Shown here: piece by piece, positions 55,059 to 64,000 of the stretch
Numbering within the stretch: position 1 is the first letter of the stretch
Layout: every line of letters starts with the position of its first letter
NCBI RefSeq assembly: GCF_030265065.1
Contig: NC_080412.1
Coordinates: 47,987,001-48,051,000, forward strand
Source of the DNA: Corythoichthys intestinalis
Taxonomy: Eukaryota > Chordata > Actinopteri > Syngnathiformes > Syngnathidae
Direction: 5' to 3'
Length of the DNA: 64,000 nt
The notes under the pieces: generated by a model
What the model saw: only the letters and a program-made list of their open reading frames with translations
Told to the model about the DNA's origin: nothing
Database searches by the model: none
Translations under genes and position numbers: made by a program

Positions 55059-57159
55059 TTACAGACGATGAAATATTTCACGGGCCAACATTCTTTTAAT
55101 TCGTCTGACATAGCAACAAATCCCAATATTACAAAGCATAGTTAAAGCAATGGCTATTAATACCAAAATCATTGGCGGTAATAACGTCACTCTAGCAGTA
55201 TATGATAAGCCTGAAAAAATATCCCACCAATGGTGAGCAGATTGTTGCTGAATAATTTTAACTGCATGCAAAATTTCTCCTTTAGCCACTAATGTTGATA
55301 TCATCAGTTGGGAAACATTAGACGCATGGGACTTAATCAATTTCTGGATCTCGGTGGACTGTTCCAATGCGCATTTGAAACGTTCCAAGGAGATTGACCA
55401 TGGGGTGCGGAGCCCCTCCCATTGCACAGCCGTAAACCGGCTAGCAACCGTGAAATTTGTCAACTGATACGTCCCGTTTCCCCACTGGAAGAAATGAACA
55501 TCATATAGGCATCCTACGAATGGAACTGTTGGCAGCATGGAGTGATTTTGGGTCGTGGCCACACAAAGGGTGTGTGGTCCCACCTGCCACAAAATGTCCC
55601 TGCTGGGTTCCCTAGACCAGTCGCATAATACAAAATCTCCTGCTTTGATTAGACACGGGTTGATAATTTCAACATGCAATGTACAAGCTAGTCCTTTATC
55701 GGTTGTCTGACAAAGATCGGTATCAAAGGTTTGGTTTGTTTTTGGGTTAAACCATTCCCCTTCTATATGCAAAAACCAATATCCTAGTTTAGTTATAACG
55801 GGTAGTATCAGGAATTTGCATACTGTAACGTTGGAAGCTACTTTATAGGTTGTCCAATATCCCCGGCATTCGGTCCCATTACAGATAGTATGTTCCGAAT
55901 GCAGTTGTAACCATAACGTCGAAGATATATTCCAAACCCTACGCCACTCCTGATAATTCCCTGTAGTCATTATTCGTTCAAAGCGTTCTTTCTGCGCCCT
56001 TGCATTTAAGTTTTGTATACTACATGTAGTCCAATTTAATTGTTTAGTAGCGTTGGTTAATACCTCACTAGTCGCATTCCATACCGTTAGTTCCCATTTA
56101 AATACCTTTTTCCATAATTCAGCATTCTCCTTTTGACCCACTATCGCATTGGGAAGCCACATTCCCACTTTTACCAAGGCATCATGAGTGCCTTGTCCAG
56201 TTCCAGCTAATTTTGAGCGGGTTACTTCGTTATCAATAGTATTAAATACCCCTAATAACGTCCCTGTTCCCCCTAAAAACGTGTCATACCACTCTCTCTT
56301 CCTCCGAGCACACGATGAAAAACAGGGAACACAACTTTCCAGTGCATTTTCGTAGTTGTCACTGATTGTGTCAAAGGTGTAATTTCATGTTAAGTACCTG
56401 TAAATTACACACAGTCATATTCAATGCATTAGAAATATTGGTTAATACTTCTTGTGTTGCATCCCACATCTCTTTATCCCATGACAATTGTGCTAAGAAT
56501 AAAGACGCCGCTTCTTCATGAGGCGCGATAGATGTGGGCATCCAAAGCCCTACGGTCGAGAGACCGTGCGCAATGTCACTTCCGGTGTTGGACAACATAG
56601 TTCTGGTGACTTCTCCATTAGAGATGCTCAACACGGTTCCGGTTCCACCCAGAAGGGTGTCGTACCATGCACGCTGTTTCCGTGTGGCACATGTGGGGAA
56701 AGGGGGAAACAAGACGATCCCGTGAATCTCCGTGTGCGTTTTCTTCAATCTGGCAAACAAGGGGGCAAAGGGGCCAATAGGGGGATCCAAAGGAACAGGA
56801 GCAGCAAATATGGGCCATAGAACCCATCCGATCCCTCGAACTTTCGTGCTGTTCGAGATCCATAGGTCAGACGTGACCTCGGTCATCCACTCAGTGCCAT
56901 TGCGTGAGTGACACGTTTTGTTGTCGAGATGCCACAGAACGACAGGTGTTTCAGACGTGACCGTGATGAGGCATCCTGCAGCCACCATGGGAGCCCTGCG
57001 AACCCTTCCTGCATTGTTGACTCCTGAGGTGCGGGGGGGGGGGGGGGGGGGTCCAGAGGAGCAGGGACGACCTTCCCTGGACACCGGACTCCCCGGGCGT
57101 CCTCCACCATGCAGAGCCGTAGCGATCTCCCAGCAGATGTCCCAATAAACCGCCTCCAC
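55059..57159 (-). pseudogene. Envelope-like region of the endogenous retrovirus, two related segments
   Basis: Two minus-strand stretches (about 56371-57159 and 55059-56350) share a plan. Each has VTRxxLxxTG, VGLWMP/VGMWLP, a Trp-rich WDATQEVLTN/WNATSEVLTN segment and CSIQNLN/CNLQVLN. The downstream one ends with a hydrophobic membrane anchor (PPMILVLIAIALTMLCNIGI) and a short basic tail. It is a fossil and not intact as a whole. Confidence 0.75.
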
Positions 57160-57278
57160 ATCACATTACCAATTGTCAGGCTGGAAGAAGCAGAAGAGAT
57201 TTCAAACGCTTCGGACCAGACACATTTTTGTAAGTCAAATTGTATATGACAACCCCCAATTCGCCTTGATAATCAGCA

Positions 57279-57686
57279 TCAATAACCCCCAGCAAGTATA
57301 GTTACCCCTTTAAGTGACAATCCAGATCTAGGTAAAATGTGCCCGTAGTGTCCCCTGGGACATTTGAGTCGTAAATCAAGACCAGCCGAACCCGGAGTAG
57401 CTCGAACAGGTAACTCGGCGGTTTCTGCAATCTTATAAGTTGTCCTGTATGTCTTCCACTCACATTCCCTGGCTAAAGGTACCCTTTGATGGCACAGAAA
57501 GCACCTTCTTTCTAACATTGCAAAGTCAAAATCATTATAATTATTTCCACTTGGCGAAGCGCCAATATTCACTTCTCTCTTCAGATTGTTCAATTCCGTC
57601 TTTTGTAATTTACTGTAATTCCATACATTATAAATTTTGCCATGGTCACTCATTACAAAATTGGCCACTATTCCACGTGACGACAA
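57279..57686 (-). pseudogene. dUTPase-like region of the endogenous retrovirus
   Basis: [20 protein letters not shown], then [12 protein letters not shown], match trimeric dUTPase motifs. It lies between the gag-like and envelope-like parts. Confidence 0.85.
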
Positions 57687-57689
57687 AAT

Positions 57690-58775
57690 CTAGAATTGTC
57701 TATTAGCCATTGAGGTCACAGCCGAACAAAGACAGCCAAATTCCATCAGCATGCGATCCAAAGGCCGTTTAGACAATATTTCGTATCTTCAAAATTCCTT
57801 TAAAAAAAAAAAAAAAAAAAAAAAAATTCAAATTCAAATTATCAATAAAGCAACTCATGACAGTCAAATTCAAGTTATCAATAAAGCAACTCATGACAGT
57901 AAGTGTACATTATTAACCCTTAAGTTGCCAATACCACACCTCAACTGTTACAGCCGCATCAAGGTGAATAATCACTTTATCACTGTTCCCATTAACATAA
58001 TTTGTCAACACTATCAATAATCCTTGTTGTTTTGAACTTCTGGGCGGGAACTGGAATACCGTCATCTGTTGATCAGGCAGATGCTGGCATGCAGCTGTCC
58101 CCACCCTCAGTCATATTCGATTAATCAGTTAATCAAATGTCTAAACACAGTTTAATCCATGAGCTTGTTGACAATTAAATTAACTACCCTTAACATTCTA
58201 TAAATTTCAATGGAGCTCAACAATCTATTCTCATCTCTAATGAAATTCCATTTCAAAATCATTTTTGTTTTACCTGTTTTCCCAATTTGTTTCTCAATTT
58301 TATCCTAAATAATATAAGGAAAAGGCTGGAATATTCCCAGCTGCAATCACAACCTCCCCTTATAATCCATTTGGGCAAAAACCCAGCGAATGCCGTCGAG
58401 GACCCCATGTTGCAAATAGGGGCCACCGAAGGGCCGCACTCCTCATGTTGAAAAACGTTCCCTTCTTCCCATTTTGCGCAGTAAACGGTCAGCTATTCAC
58501 ACACGATCCCACGCAAAAAAAAAAAAATCATAATCAGTCACGCGACAATAACTACAATTATACACACGCAATAAACGTTTAACTATTACACATGAGCTTT
58601 CCCAAAAAGAATCATGACGCGACGCAGCCTCACGTTCAGTCACACCACAACAACCATCCCCAATGACTTATCATACAGGACAGCACAATTTCAAATACAA
58701 ATCAAAATTACCGTACATTCTACCAGTGGCTCACACCAGACCAAACATAAAAACATACAATTTGAGCTCAATGAC
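57690..58775. other. Retroviral interior without recognised coding parts
   Basis: AT-rich sequence with a poly-A run (57800-57826) and a short direct repeat (ATCAATAAAGCAACTCATGA at about 57841 and 57881). No polymerase motif is seen. Confidence 0.5.
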
Positions 58776-58778
58776 AAA

Positions 58779-59615
58779 CTAACTGTCAACACAGATCCAC
58801 AGAAATTCCAATTTATCTGACGATAATTTTGGGTAGATGGACGGGATCGTTTCTGGTGGCAATGTTTTTTCATCCCCGTCCCCCCACAAATTTCCTTTCC
58901 AGCCCTCGGGCTGCCATTCTTTTGACAACTCGCGAGTAAACGCGCGCACTGATTTTGGTTCAATGTGGCGATTCACTTTCCGCTTACTCGCCCGAATTTT
59001 CTTGGAAATGTGCATTACGGTAGTGTCCAGGATCACATTAACCCGTTCTACTTCCTGTTTTAGGCGCTTTATTTCCTCGGATTGCTCGTCAATGATTTTC
59101 TTTTGCTGCGCATCAGACACTATGGCCTCATCTACCGCTTTGTTACGATCTTTCCATGCCTCTGCACAAATCCACATTATTTCCCTTACACCCCCTAAAG
59201 GCGCTCTTTTACGGACTTCCACCGCATTTAGCATATCTTTAACCAAAGTTGGATTAGTCCCCTTTACTTCACGCTGTCGCGGTCCAGGGCGTCCCCCGTT
59301 ACGCCGCAGCAACTTTCCAATCTCCCTGTACTCATGACTGTCCCACCCCGGAACCTCCGAGACACAGTCCTCTGCCGAACCCTGAGGTTCGTCCAAAAGT
59401 TTACTCTTACTCAGACAACAAGCCATACTCTCTGTACTCACGATTGTCTCACCTCGGTATTTCCTTCCCGAGACGCAATCAAATACAACTGTCCCACCCC
59501 GGTATGTCCTTCCCGAGACGCAGTTGTCAATCAAACACGACTGTCCCACCCCGGTATTTCCTTCCCGAGACGCAGTCTTCAATCGAACCCAGCGGTTCGT
59601 CAAAAGTCTAGCCAC
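58779..59615 (-). pseudogene. Gag-like or leader-proximal region of the endogenous retrovirus
   Basis: A 278-residue minus-strand frame is placed just after the leader. The first third translates the tandem repeats. The middle has a charged coiled stretch (EEIKRLKQEVERVNVI). Assignment to gag rests on position. Confidence 0.5.
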
Positions 59616-59666
59616 AAGATGTATTAGTTGCAGTTTTCCTACAATCCCATCCTCGTCGCCATAAAA

Positions 59667-60423
59667 TGTTTTGAAACACTTTTTAGATACTGCTTATCCT
59701 AGACAGTATGTTCTAAGGGCAAGTCTTATATTCAATTGGCTTGTCCAAAGATAGGGTCGTGTGATTTATACGCAATTATCACACGAAGCGGGGAATATCA
59801 CAATTTTATAACCAATAATTGTGATAGAGTTTCATCAATACTGTTTATAGTCAAATACAGTATCTTACCAGTTGTCAGACCTATTACAGTTTATGATCAA
59901 TTACTGTAATAATGTGGCCTATGGGATCGAGGAAAATCGGCAACACACACACACACACAAGGCTCTAACACTTCTCTGCGTTAAACAAGCTGCACATTTT
60001 ATTTAACCCACAGAATAGAAGCGTGACAAAATGCATAGGAGTAACACAATGCACTTCAGTGTATAACCGCTCTAAGCAATGTCAAAAGCTTAATTACCGT
60101 GTGCTGGAAGGACGGAGAGCCGGGTTGTCCTCAGTGAAGTTGAGCGGAAGATACCTGGCTGCACGTCGATGCGTAAGACCACAGCAGACTCTCAGCTTTA
60201 ACACTGCTCCCTCCTTTACTTATATACTCTCGCCCCTTCTGCTTACACTATCTGTTTTCCTAGAACTCGCGAGTTGCGAGTTGTTTTTTCTCTGTGGTTA
60301 CACCTGCTGCAACAGAAAGTTCATAAGTGCAACAGATCCACCACGAGTTTGCAAGTTCATAAGTTTCGTTTTGAATCAGCGTTGAAGAGGGCGAAAAGCA
60401 ACATGTCTTTAATTTTCACTCCA
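59667..60423 (-). repeat. 5' LTR of the endogenous retrovirus
   Basis: Almost identical to 53957-54713. Confidence 0.93.
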
Positions 60424-61170
60424 CCAAGCTATATGCAGCCCGGGATGCAGCAACCAAGACCAGCTTTGTGATATCTCATAAAATCGCTAAAAACTGTAAG
60501 CCGTTTTCGGAGGGAGAGTTTGTGAAAGAGTGCTTGGTGGACTCTGCAGCACTAATATGTCCGGAGAAAAATTTGAGAAAGTCCCGCTGTCCAGGCAAAC
60601 GGTGACCAGAAGGGTGGAGGACATCGCGGAGAATCTCCGACTTCAGCTAAAAAGTGGAGTAGCAAGTTTGGACTTTTTCTCCTTGGCTTTGGACGAGAGC
60701 TGTGACGTCCGCGACACGGCGCAGTTACTGGTGTTTCTCCGAGGAATAACACAGGATTTCACGATTACGGAGGAGCTGGCAGCAGTGAGATCAATGAAAG
60801 GAACAACCACGGGGAGTGATTTGTTCAAGGTAAACGCATGCATGGACAAGCTTGAACTGAAATGGGACAAACTGGTAGGAGTCACTACTGATGGTTGTCC
60901 CAATCTGACCGGGAAATAGTAGGACTTTTGAAACGGATGCAAGATAAAGTGACTGAACTTGACGCTGAGCATAAATTGGTGTTTATTTGGTGTTTTTCTA
61001 CCTTCACACGTGAGCAAACATTCTCAGTAATGAAGTTGACCAAATCCAGGTACAGGTCCTCTCTGACTGATGACCATCTGTCAGATGTGCTTCCCATCTC
61101 CACCTCAAACATTCAACCTGACCTTGATGCTCTTGTTAAAGCTCAACAGAGGCTAGATTTCTCTCGCTGA
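60424..61170 (+). pseudogene. hAT transposase, middle and C-terminal parts
   Basis: After the retrovirus the transposase resumes with KTSFVISHKIAKNCKPFSEG and KECLVDSAALICPEK. After a frame change near 60565 it reads SRQTVTRRVEDIAENL, the catalytic-domain start LDFFSLALDESCDV, and VGVTTDGCPNLTGK. A deletion at about 60904 joins this to the C-terminal dimerisation region, REQTFSVMKLTKSRYRSSLT, ending at 61170. The insertion domain and the final catalytic Glu region are therefore mostly missing. It is a plain DNA transposon relic. Confidence 0.85.
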
Positions 61171-61671
61171 AGAAAAAAAATACTGAAACATGTTTGTTCT
61201 GCACTGTTTGGCAGTTTGATAAAAATGTTGAGTTATGTTACATTATTGTGGTATCTTTATAGAGGGTTAGTTAAAAATAAAGCATTGTGGTAATGTGACT
61301 GAAAAGCAGTCAAAAATGTAGCAAACTTACCTCTGTTTTCACTGAATAAATTCAGGTTTTTTGTAAAACAACCTCACTCTCTCATTATCTAACAATAACA
61401 CATACTCTTACCAGCTTCTGTAAACAATACAATTGACTTATTTCAATGTAGGAATAAAATGAATAACGAGTAGATTTCAAATTTTGGTCCGGCCCTCAAC
61501 AATACTTTCTGCTTCTCATTTGGCCCCTGGGGAAAAATAATTGCCCACCCCTGCGCTAGACAGTGTGATCGTGCTGGATACGGTCTACCCTGACGCAGCT
61601 CCGGTTCGCCTTTTTGTGCCGGCTCGGCCCCCGTCGCCGTCTTGTTGTTGTCGTCGTCGAGGCCGAGCAAG

Positions 61672-61759
61672 ATGGCGGAGCAACTGGACCGAGTCAGGAT
61701 CTCAGCCGCTGAACTTCGAGCTCAAGGCGCCGCGACGTCCGATTTTCCACTCGACAAAG
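61672..61759 (+). CDS. smg6: Probable SMG6, first coding exon
   Basis: SMG6 is the PIN-domain endonuclease that cuts mRNA in nonsense-mediated decay and also binds telomeric factors. The exon starts at 61672 in a good context (CAAGATGGCGG) and encodes MAEQLDRVRISAAELRAQ, close to the start of vertebrate SMG6 (MAEGLERVRISASELR). It ends at 61759 before the donor GTGTGA in phase 1. The region before it is GC-rich, with a CCGTCGCCGTC-type 5' UTR, and is joined directly to the hAT target site. The rest of the gene would lie beyond 64000. The call rests on about 16 matching residues plus linkage to ovca2 and miR-132/212. Confidence 0.65.
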
Positions 61760-62230
61760 GTGTGACGTAAGCAGGGGCTTTCGGGCTCCGGGCCGCCGGC
61801 CGCGTGTGTTCCGACTGCCGACGTTTGCCAAAGTTTTTGCTAACTTGCTAATGGCTAACGCCGTGATCCCTAGCGCGCCATGCTTTTAAACGTCGCTGAC
61901 GTGTTGCTCGGGCAAATATGAGATACTAAAGCGCTGCTTTTTGTGGTTGTGTCCTTTTAAAAGAGCGTCCTGTCACTAGGACGACAAAAGAGAGTGTTTG
62001 AAAACTTGCTCGAGCTGAAGCCAAGCACTCACTTTACAGTCTCGCTTCAGTTCACGCCGTACGAACGTTTTCTTCCGACATCACAACTTTCTGAGGTGGG
62101 GAAACAAAACGTTTGCGATTTGCGGACTGCCAAGAAATCATTTTGACACAGACGGAGTATTAGGGACAAAAGACAAACTGGGAATAGGAGAATAAGTACA
62201 AATCTTGCCAGTTTAAAGTGGAAATATGAC
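61760..62230. other. smg6 intron 1, proximal part
   Basis: No exon or transposon end recognised in about 470 bases. Confidence 0.45.
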
Positions 62231-62365
62231 GGGAATAGGGCTGCAGCTATCGAATTAGGCTCGAGCGTTTACGTCACAGCAACACGGGATCATGCGAGAT
62301 TTGCGACAACGCACGTCTGCATCACGGGACATTTCAACTTAACGGCAAATACAATTCAACTACGA

Positions 62366-62755
62366 GTGCCAAAGATGGAAAAAAAAAACGTGACAGTTCG
62401 ATACAGAGACAAACTTGATATCATGGCGAAGGACAGATATGTGAGCAAACTTAAGGATGTGAACAATGTTGACCCTTACGAGCAAGCCGAACACAAATGG
62501 AATAAAGATGTCGACAAGCTTCCACCACTATGCGAAATGGACATCATGCTGTATTCAGTGTTTGGTGTAAGTTACTACACTCATCGGCAATTCCGAAACT
62601 ACAAATCGCTACGAACAGTTTTGCTGCGGATGGGTGCAGGACCTGCACGTTATGATCGTAGCAAACGGCAACACCATCGTTCTTGCAATGTGTGTTTACA
62701 TTTTCATTGCCATGAACGTCTGAATTTGTGCTGTGCTGTGATAGTTAAGTGACAA
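62366..62755 (+). pseudogene. YqaJ-associated transposon protein, N-terminal part
   Basis: YRDKLDIMAKDRY, DPYEQAEHKWNKDVDKLPPL and FGVSYYTHRQFRNYKSL resemble the N-terminal module of YqaJ-nuclease proteins of fish transposons. After a one-frame shift near 62620 the next expected segment appears (FCCGWVQDLHVMIVANGNTI). So the gene has a frameshift and then ends, with the nuclease part missing. Confidence 0.6.
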
Positions 62756-62991
62756 ATCAATGCTGTGTTTTAGAAAACAGATTTGTTGCAGACAATGTAG
62801 CCTGTGTACAAACTCTTTGCCACCATCTCACGGCAACATGTTACAGCTTTTTCATTTAGAAACGACAGGAATGATGTCTTAAGAAGACAATGCACATGTA
62901 TGCATGCTCGTTGTTTAGCTGTAGCTATAGCTAACAACAGGCCGACTTAGGGCATAAAATTACCGAAAGTTGCGTAGACAAACCAAATGAA

Positions 62992-63321
62992 CTAACCGGA
63001 GTAGAAGTGCATCGAGCAAACTCTGTGTGTAACTGGAGAATCAAACGTTATGCCCTTCCTTCTGATCGAGGCCACCCGTGCCATTCTTCGACGTTTGCTA
63101 AGTTCAGATATGAGCTTTCCCTCGCCTTTTCTCCATGTAGGGATCCGGAAGAAACACAATGGGGTTCCGTCGAGCTGTACATTCTCCTTTCTATTCGATC
63201 GCTTGTTGCAATTCTTTACCGAACAATCATTTCCAATCATTTTTAAAGAGGGACCTGAGTGGAAATGCCTCACTGTTGATGTTTCCCGGAGTTCTGACAC
63301 CGAACTTCCTGCTTCCAACAT
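62992..63321 (-). pseudogene. THAP-domain N-terminal exon of a transposase
   Basis: GNDCSVKNCNKRSNRK, LCFFRIPTWRKGEGK and THRVCSMHFYSG form a THAP zinc finger (C-x4-C ... C-x2-H). The exon stops at CCG|GTTAGT, a plausible splice donor, but no downstream transposase exon remains. It is probably the transposase of the same deleted element. Confidence 0.75.
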
Positions 63322-63369
63322 GGCGATAGGGGCGGAAACCTCGCGAGTGCCACGTCATACGCTCGAGCC

Positions 63370-64000
63370 TAATATTTCAGTAATCGACTGAAAATTCTAT
63401 CAAGTAATTGGATAAAACATATTTCTTTTGAGTTAAAGAGCAATTATACATGAGAAAACAAGACAGTTCATCTAATATTGAACCACTTTCTGTCAATCAG
63501 TGTCTTTGTTTTCAATGTACATTGTTGAAAACAGCCAACAATTGCATCTAATATGTGACTAGGAAAAAAAACAACCAATTCACTATTTTCACTCAAAAAA
63601 CCTCTAGATTTTATGTATATAAAATGCATATATTTCTTACCCTAAAAATGTCATTATGCTTGATAACACACATCACTTAAAAGTGAGGGGTTTTTCCTAC
63701 TTGTTTCAATTGTTTTCCATTTGTGCCAAACTATGTTTAAGTTCTAGTTGTGTTTTAAATTCGTCTAAACTGTATGTCCTGATAGGATTTGGAGTTTTTG
63801 CAGTGTTCAAAATAAATGTATGATACCTGCAGTACTGGAGCACATTAGGGACCAGTGCTACTTGGTGTTTTATCCAGCAATGACTACTGAGCTAAAATTG
63901 ACAGTTAGCTTAATTAAGTTTTTATTTTACACCCTCATCACTCTACAGCGCTATTTTTTCACAGATTAAATCAACCCTGTATGTAAAACACGTTAGCCAC
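63370..64000. other. Flanking MITE remnant and smg6 intron sequence
   Basis: TAATATTTCAGTAATCGACT followed by AAGTAATTGGATAAAACAT continues the repeat interrupted at 62257. The rest is AT-rich with no gene. Confidence 0.5.

Larger units (their letters stand above)
53957..60423 (-). mobile_element. Endogenous retrovirus, incomplete, dUTPase-bearing
   Basis: A fossil retrovirus on the minus strand, 6.5 kb. It has two LTRs of about 757 bases and a 5-base target duplication, CCAAG (53952-53956 and 60424-60428). Next to the 5' LTR is a primer site beginning TGGCGACGAGGATGGGA, which fits tRNA-Ser. Parts in order are a leader with tandem repeats, a gag-like region, a dUTPase-like region and two related envelope-like regions. 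No reverse transcriptase or integrase was recognised. The LTRs look almost identical, so the insertion is young. It is broken: pol is absent and the remaining parts are separated. The retroviral class is unclear. Confidence 0.9.
53465..61553 (+). mobile_element. hAT transposon, split by an endogenous retrovirus
   Basis: Left end CAGACCCGGGCATTTTACGG; right end the inverse of CAGGGGTGGGCAATTATTTT. The exact 8-base target duplication CGCTAGAC lies at 53457-53464 and 61554-61561. Without the retrovirus it would be about 1.6 kb. The transposase relics lie at both sides of the insertion. The duplication is still exact, but the termini have diverged from each other. Confidence 0.95.
62258..63369. 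mobile_element. ISL2EU-like (PIF/Harbinger group) transposon, internally deleted
   Basis: Ends GGCTCGAGCGTTTACGTCAC and the inverse of CGTCATACGCTCGAGCC are flanked by TA on both sides, a 2-base duplication. It has inserted into a GGGCTGCAGCTATCG-type repeat. It is 1.1 kb and carries two inward-facing coding starts, listed separately. ISL2EU elements are known to encode a transposase and a YqaJ-nuclease protein; assignment to that group is an inference from these parts. Confidence 0.65.

Overview
The window reads as nuclear DNA of a ray-finned fish, probably a percomorph teleost. The evidence is vertebrate genes with short GT-AG introns, fish-type Tc1, hAT, Harbinger-like and CR1/L2-like elements, a tRNA-type fish SINE, and many dinucleotide repeats. 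Most long open frames are shadows of spliced genes or lie in repeats, so the genes were rebuilt here from exon homology and splice signals.

Layout. 1-1.5 kb: Tc1 transposon cut by the window edge. 1.7-3.1 kb: rps14 (+), complete, 151 codons. 3.9-9.3 kb: chm / Rab escort protein 1 (-), about 15 exons, with mobile elements in its introns. 9.5-14.5 kb: ik / RED splicing factor (-), ending only about 275 bases before the chm start. 15-20.8 kb: a field of repeats, namely a hAT transposase fragment, an element with a SAP-like reading frame, and two copies of an unnamed terminal-inverted-repeat family. 22.2-25.2 kb: cdx1 (+), three exons. 26.6-34 kb: repeats only (Tc1, hAT-like MITE, broken LINE, AT-rich periodic DNA). 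34.6-37.5 kb: bap18 (+), six exons. 38.0-39.5 kb: a probable PABIR/FAM122 gene (-). 40.4-43.7 kb: ovca2 (+), two exons around a repeat-filled intron. 45-48 kb: a SINE and a third copy of the unnamed family, each carrying a further insertion. 48.2-48.45 kb: the miR-132/miR-212 cluster (-), with a TATA box and several CRE-like sites upstream. 53.5-61.6 kb: a hAT transposon split by a young, incomplete endogenous retrovirus. 61.67 kb: first coding exon of a probable smg6 (+), whose first intron holds an ISL2EU-like transposon.

The single-copy genes fall into two groups. One (rps14, cdx1) matches the human 5q32 neighbourhood, with ik from nearby 5q31. The other (ovca2, miR-132/212, smg6) matches human 17p13.3, with bap18 from 17p13.1. 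The repeat-only stretch at 26.6-34 kb lies between them. Nested insertions with exact target duplications give a clear order of insertion at several places.

I found no wholly new gene system. The least explained items are the three-copy family with a recurring reading frame, the retrovirus with a doubled envelope-like segment and no recognisable polymerase, and a possible signal-peptide first exon at 50.4 kb.
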